A DNA stretch of 64,000 bases from Pararge aegeria. Taxonomy: Eukaryota > Arthropoda > Insecta > Lepidoptera > Nymphalidae. The stretch is taken from the NCBI RefSeq assembly GCF_905163445.1, contig NC_053199.1:11984001-12048000 (forward strand). Direction: 5' to 3'. The translations under genes were made by a program, and so were the position numbers. The notes beneath the pieces were generated by a model, which saw only the letters and a program-made list of their open reading frames with translations, had not been told where the DNA came from and searched no databases. Numbering within the stretch: the stretch's first letter is position 1; every line of letters begins with the position of its first letter. Of this stretch, positions 37,940 to 50,118 are shown piece by piece.

Positions 37940-38190
37940 ACCGGATGGTTAGTAAATGTCATCGCCTAAAAGCAGAGCAAGGGTATGCGAGGAACACGAT
38001 AAACAAAGGTCAATCCATCCATCCATCCATCATGTCCATCAACCTGAGGCGGGCGTTCTTGCCTTAAAGCCACATGCCTTACACTGGCAAGAACTCCCTC
38101 AAACTAGATCAAAGCAATGCTGATTGGCGGTAGAAATGAGTATGGCAGCAGTTCTTCCCCGCACGAGCTGTCACAAAAAGCTCTTCATTT
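37940..38190 (+). repeat. Repeat F relative with (CATC)n
   Basis: The sequence cccaccggatggttagtaaa, ccgcacgagctgtcacaaaa and agctcttca matches repeat F. A (CATC)n microsatellite lies at 38012-38030. Confidence 0.5.
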
Positions 38191-39597
38191 TCGTCTTATT
38201 TTTGTGAGCGTTTGATTATTTTAACCACAGAAATAATTATCCAACGTGCAGAACCCTCGGTGCTCTAATCTGACATAAACTTACCTAGTTTTTCTTACAA
38301 ACTCCATGTATTGTAAGAGTTTTGCAATCACAGGGCAAATACTAAAACTGCGCTGCAAATTGCATGTCGTGGAATAGACTTGTATTGTTGCAACAAAGCT
38401 TCCTGTTTTCTTTGGCGATTTCGCTTACGTATACTTAGAGACTTCTATAGCTACGATATTTACAGTTCTCAACCGACTTTCTTGAGACGCTATCAATTTG
38501 ATCTTATCTCAAATCCATATCCATTTTGACGTTAAATACTACTGGTCTAACAAGTTCTTAATGCTCCATGCCATAATGCCTAATTTAAAACTACGCACAC
38601 GATATGTCATTAATTGTCACCTCTAAGTAATATTTACTATATTATAACATAACTGCTGCCCATATAACAAAAGTCAGTGTATTTTTACTTTCCATTTTTC
38701 CTTGTGGGGTTTGAAAAATTTCTCCTCGAACGCTAGGTTCGAGGTCAATCTGAACATATTGAGGTTAACAATTTTGACAAAACCTTATATCCGACTTTTG
38801 CGCTAATGCCAGTTGAATAAACTATAAGTAACAATTAAATGTTTTAAAATAAACTCACTTGCATTTTTATCAAGTCTCCGGGTTGTAATCGTAAAAACGC
38901 GTAACTAAAGTACTTTGAGTGGCGATTTAATCGTTCTTTTACTTCAAACTGACAGGAAAACTTGTATTCATAAAAAAATCAATATATAAGCAATCTATTG
39001 CATAAAGTAAATGTAATAACATGTGATCATAACTAATCAGAAAGACTCAACGTAAGTAGGTGACACGGAAACCTCATCCAGCCAAGTAATTATAGTATAG
39101 CCCGACCAAGCAGACAGTACTCTAGTGAAAAATTGCCAATCAAGCGCCCTTGGATTAAATTCTCTTGTCGCGCGCTTGTTTCATCAGCCCATTGATTAGA
39201 AGATGCTTGTAAATTGCTAGATAATTTATGGCAACTAAACAATTTTACCTAAAATAAAATTAACAAAATTATAAAGTTACAAACTGGCCAGCGCAAATTG
39301 GATTGATATTGCAACCAATAATTATATTCATTTGTGTACAGTTTTCATTCACTTTTGTTATTCGCTTCTACTAATGTAACTTATTAGGGTTCCTGTGTCA
39401 AAGAGGAACCCTTGTAGTTTCGGCGTTTTTCCGTGGCTTAGCTCAGATACTTTTAGTACTAGAATGCTGTAGGTAATTTAACGTAGGGTATCATTATATA
39501 TAATTACGCCAATAAAATCTTGAAAGAAAATAGTATTTATCGATGACGCACAATGTGGTGTCGTTTTATGGGTGTTTTAAAATATTGTTGTGTCAAA

Positions 39598-39655
39598 GCC
39601 ATCTTTCGATTTAAGGATCGTCTTAAATCGAAAGATGGCTCGCGATCGATCGCGA
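39598..39655. repeat. Perfect 18-bp hairpin plus adjacent 16-bp palindrome
   Basis: GCCATCTTTCGATTTAAG (39598-39615), loop gatcgt, exact complement (39622-39639), followed at once by TCGCGATCGATCGCGA (39640-39655), a perfect palindrome. Confidence 0.95.
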
Positions 39656-41466
39656 AATGTGCGCAACTTAAACGTGCTAAGTTATGTTTGACTTAATTCT
39701 CCAAACATGGTATAAGATTTCTATAGTCATTGAATTGCTTGCCCACTTATAAGAAAAAGTGTTCTTAATGCAAATTGTAATAAAATACGTAGAGCAACAA
39801 CTAGTCAACGCAACGTGATACCTAGAGCAGGGAAGTCTATTCACGCCCACTGAAGGGCAAAGGCCTTAGCATCCTGCAGGAGGAATGAGAGCGTGAAGTT
39901 ACACACGTCTTGACGTCACGCAGATCTACCTGCTTGGCAGCCTTTATTTGTTCTAGAAATGTTAATATAATACGAAATTTGCCCGCCGTATTTTCGTAGG
40001 AAATAAATTGTTAGAAGTGTAGACGAAGAATTTCCATATTTTTTTGCCAAACCTTGAATGTTTGTATAATAAGTAAAATCTGCATTCTTTTGGTGGCGGA
40101 CTATAATCATGTCAAGTGCTGGACATAGGTTCTTTGTAATTTCAAGACTACACGGTCTTGAGCCGGTTCCTAGTGATACATATGAAATTGTATGTCCACA
40201 CAGTGGCGGTTCTACCGATGATGCTATTCCCTATACCTACCTCCTTCATAAAGTAACAAAACTGTAAGAGTTTAACAGATACGGGAGCGACGTAATGAAA
40301 CTACCGTGGAGGTGAGATACGGCGTTTTAGGAACGAATGTATAGGAACTAAAACGCGCGGCGTCGTAGAATTAATGTCATAGAGGAGATCGGCGGAGTAG
40401 GAAGCGGCGTAATAGGAACTTTTCACTATTGCGACCTTCAACCCCGGTTCCTCAGAATCCTATCGTCCATCGTTGCACTACGAATCTCCACATTTTATTT
40501 AAACTAACTTAGAAAATATGCGCATCACACAATGATATTTCAATTTAACTACTTACAAAATTACTCGAAGCGAGAGTGAATAGCTAATTCAAATTTATGC
40601 AATTGAATAAGTAGAGAAAAAATTCAGACACTTAACAGTCGTGGTTACACAATATACCTCCATATTATTAACAATAGGTATGTACATAATATATTGTGGG
40701 TAAGTTTCTGGCGTGGACGGAATATTCCGTCAGGAATTTAATAATCGGGGATAGGAAACATGCGTCCTTCAAGTTCTTCAACGACAACGTTTCGCAAAAA
40801 TTATATTTCAGACTAGCAGTTACCTGCGACTCCGTTCGTGCGTTGGAAAATACTGCTTTCTTAGCTATAGGAAGATTTTTCACCTAACTGGGAAGTTTTT
40901 AATCTATCCCGCGGTAATAAACCAGCCTATTTCTTATTATTTTATTGCTCTTGTACAAAATATTATTAAAAATTATAAAAAGGAATAGCGCTATAACAGA
41001 GGTTGTTTCCAGTTTCCCTCTAATTTGAGTATGATGTTATTATATGGAAGTGGTATAGGTCTAGGGCACATAATTAAGGCTGCGTAGACATATACCAATA
41101 TACGTACTATTTGACAATCCTTGCAAAGTCTTCCTTTTGCCTATAAAAGTCCCATTAAAAACGGTTAAGCTGTGTGTTAAGACTATAATTACAGCTGACG
41201 AACTTTATTATTACGAGTGTACGTTATACCCTACATTTTAATCCATCTGGTCGGCAGATCCTTTTCTATGCGTTAGGATGCACGATCGAACTTTTATGTA
41301 AATTTTTGTGAATACGAGAGAATTCGGCCCAATCAACAAGGAAGTCCATCGTTTGCATCCTTTTGATAAATATTCGAAAGCGGAGAAGCGAAAACTCAAT
41401 TAGCTTATAACGGGAAAAACAAACGAAGCTTTCACTGTTCCTTTTAGTTTATCAACAACAATTAGT

Positions 41467-41508
41467 GCAGGTTTAAACAAAAACGTTTTGTTACTTTTTT
41501 AAACCTGC
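41467..41508. repeat. Nested inverted repeat
   Basis: GCAGGTTTAAA and TTTAAACCTGC (11 bp) enclose a loop that itself contains the inverted repeat ACAAAAACGTTTTGT. Confidence 0.8.
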
Positions 41509-44141
41509 GCTACACTTTTAACCATATTAAGCAAGCAAAGATAGATTTTGTTTTCATTTTCGGACTCTGGCTCTAATTGCACATGCACAACTTATCTTTT
41601 GATGTACTGAAATAAAGCTCTGATTCTTCCAAGGACCTACTTTTTCCTGGTTTGTGTTATTACATTTTCGAATTTTCTATTTACGAATGTGTTTATAAAG
41701 AATAGAATAAATCAAATTTAGTGATTGAATTAATACTTGAATCACCAGTTACGACATAAGGAAAACTCCAGCCACGTGTTAAATATAACCACTAAATAAT
41801 AAACTTATTCATAGTCATAGATAAGATGAGATAATATCCTTTTGTTTTTCATGCAATTTTCCTACGGTTGACTTATTTACCACGACAGACAATTATGGTG
41901 CGTCACAGATTGCTAAAACAATACGATAATTCAAAAAAAGTGTCGGTTTGTGAAAAATCTATGACTTAAACCCAGTAACGGGTATGCGTTTTAAACTCTT
42001 AAAGTACGTTTTTAAGTTAACTAAGGAAAACAAAACCTACCGTCACAATGAATATAATTATCATCATCATCCCATAATTATTTCAGCATGCAGACGACCA
42101 CGTCTCGGTTTTTTTTTTATAGAATAAACAAGAATGAGCTCTTGCTAGCTGCTCTTTTCCAACATCAAATTCCATAAAATCCAATCGATTGAATCCATAA
42201 AAAAATTCTATATATTTTACATAATTTGCGAAGTATTTCATACTTTCGCTCACACCTGCCAGTCCACAAACATAAAAACGCACCCTATCTCTAAATAATG
42301 CGCCCAAATCTACCGTCTCTAGCAAATATGTTCACTGTTCCGACTACTATCGTAGCCATTATATTAGCGCTAATTACTCATACGCAGGCAGCTGATAAAA
42401 GTTGGTTGTTACACCAAATGTGCCTAAATATCTGTATTTAGTTTCGCTCATTAGATCTACATAAACGCTGTAGTAGTCTCAAAACTAGGTACATTGTTAT
42501 AGCAGTTTCTATTTAATCTTCGGAGCAATTATAACAGTCCACGTTCCACACACGATTCAAAGCAATACAACATTTATGTTGCTATATCTGGCAATAAATT
42601 ATTATTAATTTAATAACTATTTGGGTTTGACCCTCACAGGCACACACTCTTTATCCCTGCACATAAAACTTTGAAGGAAAGAATATGCTCCGGCATTAAG
42701 TACACCTTTTCTATAAAACTTTCCATGTATCTATGTGGTTGTGCAATAGCATGCAATAAAAACTGTGAATGACGTATTTCCCAAATCAACATATCCCTGC
42801 ACGGTTTGAAACCCCTCAACCACATCGATCGTTGACAGTACCACGTAATAATGCATAACAGATGTTCCTTTGCAGAAAGCCTTGACATGCGAGGGCGCGA
42901 CGTCATTGCGGCGGAATATCCTTAGACAGTGAAATGTGCAGTGTTGCAGTAAATACATAATTGTTTAAGTGGTACCAGTATGGTCGATTAAATGTATTAT
43001 TTACTAGACTTGTATATAAAAATATGTAGCACGTGTGTAGTAGTGTGCTGCCGTTATACCCAACAGTTGGCTTTTTACCACAGGATAATATGTTTGGGTG
43101 TACAATGTTACACTTTTGTAACGTGTTATATAAAAAATAAAAACACGCGCTTATTCGAATACCACCAATACTTTTGGAAATTTTAAGTTTTTCCCTTTAA
43201 TGTTTTAATTTTTAATAACCAGATTTTCTATTCATGGCAATAGACCCCGTAGTGTTTTACGCTGTTATAAACCAAGATAGTAAACATCTTGTTATTAGCG
43301 CTCGGAACCAGTTTATGTAAAACTAATCGGAAGCAATAGGCAAAATGACATTTGTAACAAACGCCATTTTGCAATACCGTTTATTGTAGCATCACTTTGC
43401 ATTCAGGATATTCTCTGAAATAGGGAGTGAAATTTATGCCCCGGTTTCTAAGGAATTATGCGGGTTTCATCCTAATTTTAGCGGTTGAAAGGACATCGTC
43501 ATGACATATTCGGGGTGGATAAGTTTTGTCTCCGCACGAAGAACGTCTCTCACAAACTCATGTGACATGGTAATTACATTCTCCTATAATAGAATATTTA
43601 AATACGTAGATACGCCTTATGAATATTCTATAACATATATTTTGTTGACTGAAAGCTGTGTTCGGATATAATTAATCGCTTTGCAAAAAACGGCAAACGT
43701 AGGCTTAACGTAATTGCTTTGGAGTATATGGACTTGTGACTAGATAGATAGTGTGAGAAGTTGAAACTTGAGAAAGCTTAAAATAAGCATGTAAGTTCTT
43801 AGTTCTATTTAATGATATATATTTTTGGCGCTTCACCGCACCGCCCGTTGTTTCTTTTTAAGTAATAATAAAACGGTTAAACACTCGTACTCGCAGACAA
43901 TGGCAGCACATTTAACAAATTTTATAAAACCTCGAATGGCGGTTAACTCTCACGATTTAATGTGGCTGTACTTTTGGTCATTGTACTTCGTATTTACATA
44001 TGTTTGGAGTCTTGACATGTTGGATAATTTATTAAACGAATTTTAAAAGTTAAGTCCTAATCCTTCGGATGTTAAACTAAAGTAATTAACAATTCCTAAC
44101 TTGTACCTTTGGGAATAATCCACGTCGTGAAATACCTCTTT

Positions 44142-44216
44142 TGGCAGATTGATTGAAGGTTTTAAGGGTTCGGTATCTCAATCAGAACCCTTATAACGTC
44201 GTCCTGTCAATCTGCC
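44142..44216. repeat. Two-tier stem-loop
   Basis: Outer arms GGCAGATTGA and TCAATCTGCC enclose inner arms TTTTAAGGGTTC and GAACCCTTATAA. The total is about 75 bp. Confidence 0.75.
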
Positions 44217-44318
44217 CTTAAATAACAGCCTGAAGACTGGTGGAGATTTGGTAGAAATATTTGTTCTATGATACAGTTTTCCAATGATTTAAAGCGTGTA
44301 GACTGATAATTTCTTTAG

Positions 44319-44641
44319 TCATCATCATCATCATCATCATCACCATATCAACCCATTATCGGCCCACCACAGGGCACGGATCTCCTCCCACAATGAGAAG
44401 GGGTTAAGGCCGTAGTCCACCACGCAGGCCCAGTGCGGATAAGTCGTCTCCACATACCTTGAGAACATTATATAGAACTCTGAGGCATGCAGGTTTTCTC
44501 ACGATGTTTTCCTTCACCGTTGAAGCTAGTGATATTTTAATTTCTTAAAACGCACAAAACTTAGAAAAGGTGCGTGCTCGAATTCGAACTTGGCCCCCCG
44601 AAAGTGAAGTGGGTTGGACACCCACTGTCCTATCACCACTT
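44319..44641 (-). repeat. tRNA-derived SINE family A, full copy with ATG-repeat tail
   Basis: On the minus strand it starts AGTGGTGATAGGACAGTGGG, has a box-B-like AGTTCGAATTCGAGC, then cgttttaagaaattaaaata, gcctcagagttctatataat and cttctcattgtgggaggaga, and ends in a (GAT)n run at 44319-44341. This is the best copy of the family that produces most of the GATGATGAT runs in the window. Confidence 0.85.
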
Positions 44642-45379
44642 TCTTTAGTGCGTGCACTATTTTTAGCAAGATATGCGCTTCTTAAATCGTTCGGACCTGA
44701 TCTTATCGACAAGGTACATGGCGATAAATTCGGAATAAATATGTGGCGATAAAACAATGAAAAATATATTAATGGGACACTTTGAACATCCTACGGAACC
44801 CTTCACTTACATAAGCCATCATTCAATTTGAAATAAACATCGAGAGTTTTATAATATTTTGGACATTTGCTTCTGAACAACCAAATTATTATAAATAAAC
44901 TGAAGTACGTGAGCAAATTTTACAAATAAATGAAAGGAAGAGACAACATTGGGTAAATGTTTTGGGTAAGGATGTATTTACCTAAGGGGAAGATTCGTCT
45001 GGCGCTGCTTATCAACCACGAAAGCTAAACATAACGCTTTCATAAGCCACCTTAACGTTTTCATGCGTTACTAGAGAAAGTACACAGACTTTGTTTAAAA
45101 ACAAACTAGTAGTTGAACCAACAGCTTACCTTATAAATTTGTATTTTGAACAGGGAACAGTGCAATCGGCTCAGCTGTTGGCCCTATCGATCCGCAGTCA
45201 CTTCATTGTAAAGTGCGTTATAATCGGGCGACTGGCATCCACAATAGCTGCTGCCACAGTCCTGGCACTTTGATATTGGACACTGGCACTACACTCTGCG
45301 ACAACAACAACCAAAAATAACACTGCTTCAATCGCCACCTGTTAGACGTCCACCGAATGAAGTACAGGTCACGATATGT

Positions 45380-45620
45380 CACTATCAGTTTACGTTACAG
45401 CGATAAGATATGTGGAATTCGGATTAACTTATCCGCACTGGACGTGAATCGGCATATATTTATGGAGCGGGCGGACGCAATACAAACACGTGCGATCGAC
45501 ACACGGGCGCGAGCTCGACTGACGTAGGTAGAAGGCGATCCCTCGTTCGGGCGCCCGCCTCAGCTACGGGGTACCTACGCGCCTGAAACCGCCCAATCAC
45601 CCACTGCGCTACGGAAAATT
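45380..45620 (-). promoter_or_regulatory. CpG-rich patch with TATA-like motif
   Basis: CpG frequency is far above the AT-rich surroundings. On the minus strand CATAAATATATGCC (about 45470) is followed some 25-30 bp later by TCCAGTGCGG, an initiator-like spacing, and the region contains CACGTG. Further on, TTATAAG|GTAAGC at about 45134 could be a donor. Its minus-strand reading EAVLFLVVVVAECSASVQ looks like a signal peptide but lacks a start codon and soon meets a stop. It is a possible promoter and 5' UTR exon; unproven. Confidence 0.25.
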
Positions 45621-46024
45621 CAGCCTACGACTTTTCACTGAATACGTAGGTCTTGGAATCGGGAAAGAAACAAGTTTAAAAGGAAATTAATAAGTCAAAT
45701 GGCACCGGCGCGCCTTGTGAAAAGAAAACACCGCGTTGTTTTGGGTTTAAACCGGGGTGACCTAAAAAAGTGGGCTTTGTATTCAAATTAATTTGAACAG
45801 GTCATAAAATTTTAACACTTTTGAATTATGTACTGAGTGTCGTACTAAAATGGGATTACTGCGCATTATTAAACATGGATTGTGAATAACTTACTCTATA
45901 TTCAAAGATAATGTTGTATTAGGTCTTAGATTTAAAAACATTTTTTAGACAGTGTGCGGTTGGTGATTGTTTTTAAACCCGCTGTAACCTTCTGTTATTT
46001 CGGCCTAAAAAGTATCTGATGTTC

Positions 46025-46110
46025 TTCTGAGCCTTAACCACTTCTCATTGTGGGAGGAGACCCGTGCCCTTTAGTGGGCATGGAATGGATTGTTAGGATG
46101 ATGATGATGA
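46025..46110 (+). repeat. SINE family A tail fragment
   Basis: The sequence cttaaccacttctcattgtg, then gaggagacccgtgccctt, ends in gatgatgatgatga. Confidence 0.7.
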
Positions 46111-46318
46111 AGTATGGGAGTATGGATATTGATAAGATTGGCATGCGTTTAAATTTTTTTGCCGATATACCAATTTGAATGACTTTCGTGTACCTAATTT
46201 TTGTTATTTTCTACTATAAGCCTTTGCACCCTAGCACTAAGTACTGTTACTGTTTTCCTTGTTTTTTTCCTATTGTGTTGTGTTGCAATAAAGTTTTTCT
46301 ATTACATTCTATAAGTTA

Positions 46319-46730
46319 GGCATTGGCTGCAATCCCACTCGGAGATCAGTAATAATGCAGTCTAAGTTACTAGATTGCTAACCTGTTGTTGTATGGCAAT
46401 TACAAAAAACGGTTGCTATGCGGCATCCATTTTTATAATTGACGGACCAAGCAGATGGCCAACTTGATGATAAGTGGAAAACAATCGCCTGGAATCACAT
46501 AGGTTATGTAGCAGGGAACGCAAGAAACACGTCCTACATGGCGGTAGTAGTTCCCGAGCGAGCTCTGTCGCAGAAATAGCTCTACTACTACTAGGTATAT
46601 TATTATATCGCTAAATCACGTGGCGGCACGTTTTCGTTGACGGTTGCGGTTTTCGGTTGGGGGTTTCGGTTGGGGGTTTCGGTTAGGTGGTAACTAGCCA
46701 CGTTTGAAGCCTTCCAGGCATCATGCTCTC
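46319..46730 (-). repeat. SINE family B copy interrupted by another repeat
   Basis: Tail-side SINE-B sequence (ggctgcaatcccactcggag) lies at the left, and head-side sequence (taaatcacgtggcggcacgt, ggtaactagccacgtttgaa) at about 46610-46730. Between them, at about 46440-46600, is a copy of the gacggaccaagcagatg repeat also seen at 33996. Within the head-side part a 14-bp unit TTTCGGTTGGGGG(T) is tandemly repeated about three times (46655-46687). Confidence 0.65.
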
Positions 46731-47203
46731 ATCATTTAGGCCCGATTTAATTTTAATTATACACATTGTATTATATTCAGGTATATCAACAATAACACAA
46801 TCTATTATAAACATTGTGACAGTCAACATAATGTTAGAGTGCTATCGAGTTTGAATGTATTAAAATAATATAGCGAGCAAATGTAGTCGCTCAATTTCAT
46901 ATTTATGAGGGAACGTTTACGTCATTTTCGATTGTACAAATAGTACAGCGTGATTTAAACCGGAAAGGAAACAATTACATTAGAAACAGCCCCGATATCG
47001 TGCATATAGAAAATATTTAAATTTACATCGCATGGAATATTTTAATTTTTGTACAAATCAATGTGCATGTGATGGCTAACATTATAAGATATGGGGAAAA
47101 AATTAAATATATTAAAAAAATAATAAACAATGATCATTCACATTAGTTTTAATGATGATCACTGAACGCGAATGCACAATATTATATTACAGGGTTACAG
47201 GGT

Positions 47204-47232
47204 AACCCTGTTATATATTATATAACAGGGTT
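47204..47232. repeat. Perfect 13-bp hairpin, 3-nt loop
   Basis: AACCCTGTTATAT, loop att, ATATAACAGGGTT. The left flank also has a short overlapping inverted repeat (gggttacagggtaaccc). Confidence 0.95.
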
Positions 47233-47741
47233 TTCCCATAATCACCACAGTGGGCGGCTTGGTCATCGCAGAAGTTGGTAGTAGCAGCACGGAGGACTCT
47301 GCTGCCCATTCTACTATACCGTTCCGTACCATATCAGCTTTATTTAAATTTCTCGTTTTAAAAATAATGAATGAGGGAAAAGTATTTTGATATTAAACAT
47401 CTAATGACAGTAAAATCGACCATATGGCACGACGGCACGCCATGTTTTCCGTTAAAGAAATGATTTCGCTAACTTAACTAATATAAATTCAAAGAAATGT
47501 TGCGATTTATGTTATGCTTAGATAATTAGATAATATTGAAATATATTTGTTCGGCTTGCTATGCTAAATTATTTGATATTATTTGCAGAAGTGCCAGCGT
47601 TACACCGAGGGTGCGATATATAGAGGTGATGATAATGACGTGTAGGCGCGCTCTTCCAGGTCAGTGCGCTTCATCTCAGGCTAGCGCATATCTTAGCATT
47701 AAAATCGCGGCGTAATTCTACGACATCGAGTCAGTAAGAGT

Positions 47742-47787
47742 AATGGCTTAATTCTAGCTGTCGGCTGACGGCTAGAATTTAGCCATT
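47742..47787. repeat. 17-bp hairpin, one mismatch
   Basis: AATGGCTTAATTCTAGC (47742-47758) pairs with GCTAGAATTTAGCCATT (47771-47787). The 12-nt loop holds a further GTC/GAC pair. Confidence 0.9.
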
Positions 47788-47854
47788 TTAACACGTCACG
47801 CAACGTAGTAATTTAACACAAGTGTTATTATAAAAACTGATATAATATACCTTC

Positions 47855-48160
47855 ATCACATCATCTCTCCAAGAGAGAACTCGAAGGTATGCAAGTTTCC
47901 TTACGAGGTTTTCCTTCACCGTTTAAGCAAGTGAATTTTTAATTTCTTAAAACGCACATAACTTAAAATAGTTAGAGATGCGTGCTGGGATTCGAGCTCG
48001 CGCCCCCGAAAAAGAAGTCAGGACTTCGACTTCTTTTTCCCCACTGGGCTATCACCGCTTCGCGAAGTCCAAACCACTTGCCTATCACCGCTTCGCGAAG
48101 TCCAACCAACTTGCCTATCACCGCTTCGCGAAGTCCAACCCACTCGGCTATCACCGCTTA
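47855..48160 (-). repeat. SINE family A with tandemly amplified head
   Basis: The SINE-A body is present in reverse (ggttttccttcaccgtttaa, atttcttaaaacgcacataa, gggattcgagctcgcg). The head-proximal part at 48049-48159 is repeated as three full 33-bp units plus 12 bases of a fourth. The SINE tail is missing at the left. Confidence 0.8.
48049..48159 (-). repeat. 33-bp tandem repeat (3.4 copies)
   Basis: Units begin at 48049, 48082, 48115 and 48148, exactly 33 bp apart, each starting CTATCACCGCTTCGCGAAGTC. The unit contains the palindrome CTTCGCGAAG. It is nearly homogeneous (a few substitutions) and lies at the head of a SINE-A copy. Confidence 0.95.
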
Positions 48161-48299
48161 ATGCATACCTACATATAACTACACGTAACTCTACAATTAC
48201 ATGTCTTGTACAGCCACAGGTAATTAATTATTTGGCTTAGTTCGAGACACCTATCAAAATAATAAAAAATAATGCTATCGGTTTTAAGTTGTAGAATAA

Positions 48300-48375
48300 C
48301 TGGGCTACGGCCTAAACACTTCCGATACTGAAAGGAGACCCGTGCCGTGTAGTGGGACGGTAATGGGTTTTTAAT
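48300..48375 (+). repeat. SINE family A tail fragment
   Basis: The sequence gggctacggcctaaacact, then aaggagacccgtgccgtgta and gtgggacggtaatgggttt. The GAT tail has decayed. Confidence 0.6.
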
Positions 48376-48626
48376 GGTGATCTAATACGACTGCACTTAG
48401 AAACTAATGTTGCAGTACTGTAGCAAACTTTGTAGACGTAAGGGGGCTACGTACACGACATGACTTTGTACGCAGGCGATTTGTTTAGAAATAATAGCAA
48501 TGGTGACGATACAATGGCCCATAGTACCTAAATAAATGCGCGTTTCTAATATCGCGACAATAAAATTCGGGCACACAGCGCATATCTGCTCTGTAAGGAC
48601 GTATGTCTCTTTATTTTTCCACTACA

Positions 48627-48790
48627 AGTTAGCCCTGTGATTGCATTCTCTCTTGCTGCTAAATGATGACCTAAAGACTAAAATGGTAACGCGCTAACCT
48701 TTAGGGGTACGGCAGTTATATTAAACTCCTACCCCTAATCGGTTTCTACGCGACATGGTACCGGAACTCTAAATCGCCAGTGGTAACAGA
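48627..48790 (-). repeat. SINE family B fragment
   Basis: A reverse body from caagttagccctgtgattgc to tcggtttctacgcgacatgg and aaatcgccagtggtaac. The head is missing. Confidence 0.75.
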
Positions 48791-48977
48791 CCAGCAGAAT
48801 AAAATCTGTAGCTCTGCGTGTGATTATACCAGTAGAATAGTACCTAGCCAACTGAATGATTGCTAAAAGGCTATCAACTGATATAGCAGTCAAGCGAACT
48901 GCGAACTAGTCGAGTTCGCAGTTAAGGGTTACAAATAAATAAACAAACAAGTGCCAAATCCTATCATACTGTTATAT

Positions 48978-49190
48978 TATAAAATGTTTGTGAGGTTCGG
49001 TGGACGGATGTTTGTTGTTCTTTCATGCGAAAACTACGCTATAGATTTTTTTCTGAAATTGGGAATGGAGGCAGATTATACTCTGGATTAACACATAGGC
49101 TACCTTTTATCTGGAAAAAATGTACGTTTCACACATGATTCAAGAAAAACGAAAAAAACGCACACGAAGCCACGGGCAAAAGCTGCTATA
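48978..49190 (+). mobile_element. Helitron-like remnant
   Basis: The sequence aacacataggctacctttta, then tctggaaaaaatgtacgttt and cacacgaagccacgggcaaa ends agctgct in place of CTAGT. Confidence 0.6.
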
Positions 49191-49548
49191 ATCATAATTT
49201 AATAATGTTACTAGCTTTCTATCAATCTATTCTTCACGTGTCATTTCTATTGTGTGCTGAAAAAGACTGGGTCGATTTAGACCTCGTAATATAAATAGGT
49301 AAAAAATAAAAAAAACGACTTGCACTCCACTCCATTATAGTTTTATATATTAATTATATTTTGCTAATTGTTTGTACAATAAATTGCTTGCTTTTGCTTA
49401 GGCTTTTCTTTTTTTTTATGCCGAACGTTGTCTTTTTACCATGCAATATGAAATGCTTTCGTTTAGAGTATAGTCCTTTATGAAAATACTAAATTAGACA
49501 CGGCCGTAGCCCCAACCTGCAGACTATCACCACTTGAGACAAAAACAT

Positions 49549-49620
49549 CATAAGTCAAAGTCAAAGTCAAAAATATCTTTATTCAAGTAGGCCCACAGGT
49601 GGCACTTTGATGTACATACT
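49549..49620 (-). repeat. LINE 3' end with GTCAAA tail
   Basis: The sequence agtcaaagtcaaagtcaaaa, then tatctttattcaagtaggcc and cacaggtggcactttgatg, is the reverse of a widespread lepidopteran LINE 3' end (probably RTE/CR1-like). Confidence 0.75.
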
Positions 49621-49989
49621 CCGCAACTCCGTTATATTCCCTTAATCGTCTCGTACGACACCTGCGAGAACTGCAGTGGTGATGAAAACTATATTTTGAT
49701 TTGTTGTCACCATACGGCACAATATTAATCCTAAATTATTGTTTCACCGTAGTAGGTGGCATAACAGGAAGTTGTTCGAAGTTGAGGGACATCCGTCGCC
49801 GCAAACTTGTCAATACGGAGGCCGGTAACGAGAGACAACTTTGGCGCGCTGAATAATATATGACGGCGATACTATAGGGATGGTCGATATTAGAAATACA
49901 TCGATGTTAACGCAGAATTAAGACACCGTGTACACGCCTAATATTGAAGCATATAAACCTCCACTTTAGTAGTGTTTCTCGAATAGGAG

Positions 49990-50118
49990 CAGTGGCGTGC
50001 ACTTCATAAATGCACAAAAGCACTGTATACCCTTAAATTAATATATATCACGTATACCGTTTTATGCGATTTCCCTGCTGTATGCATACCCTGGCAAGAA
50101 ACCAAGTGCACGCCACTG
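49990..50118. mobile_element. hAT-type MITE (family 2)
   Basis: CAGTGGCGTGCACTTCATAA at the left and AAGTGCACGCCACTG at the right enclose a family-2 interior of 129 bp in total. The flanks aataggag and aactggtt do not form a convincing duplication. Confidence 0.75.

Larger units (their letters stand above)
38190..44140. other. No gene; hairpins only
   Basis: Holds the hairpins at 39598 and 41467, and a cluster of GGCGTnnTAGGAA-like motifs at 40321-40420. Short ORFs at 42083-42958 show no recognisable protein. Confidence 0.6.

Noticed and set aside
42083..42958. Cluster of 75-90-codon minus-strand ORFs
   Set aside because: No domain, no convincing splice sites and no match to the missing Ptpmeg2 exons.
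45130..45330. Signal-peptide-like minus-strand reading
   Set aside because: It has no ATG at the start, an in-frame stop just upstream and a stop soon after. It is kept only as part of a possible 5' UTR.
48049..48159. Regular 33-bp repeats resembling a CRISPR array
   Set aside because: The units are directly adjacent with no spacers, belong to a SINE and lie in a eukaryotic genome.
47978..48178. ORF with repeated YHRFAKSN peptide
   Set aside because: It is translated from the 33-bp SINE-derived tandem array and has no independent support.
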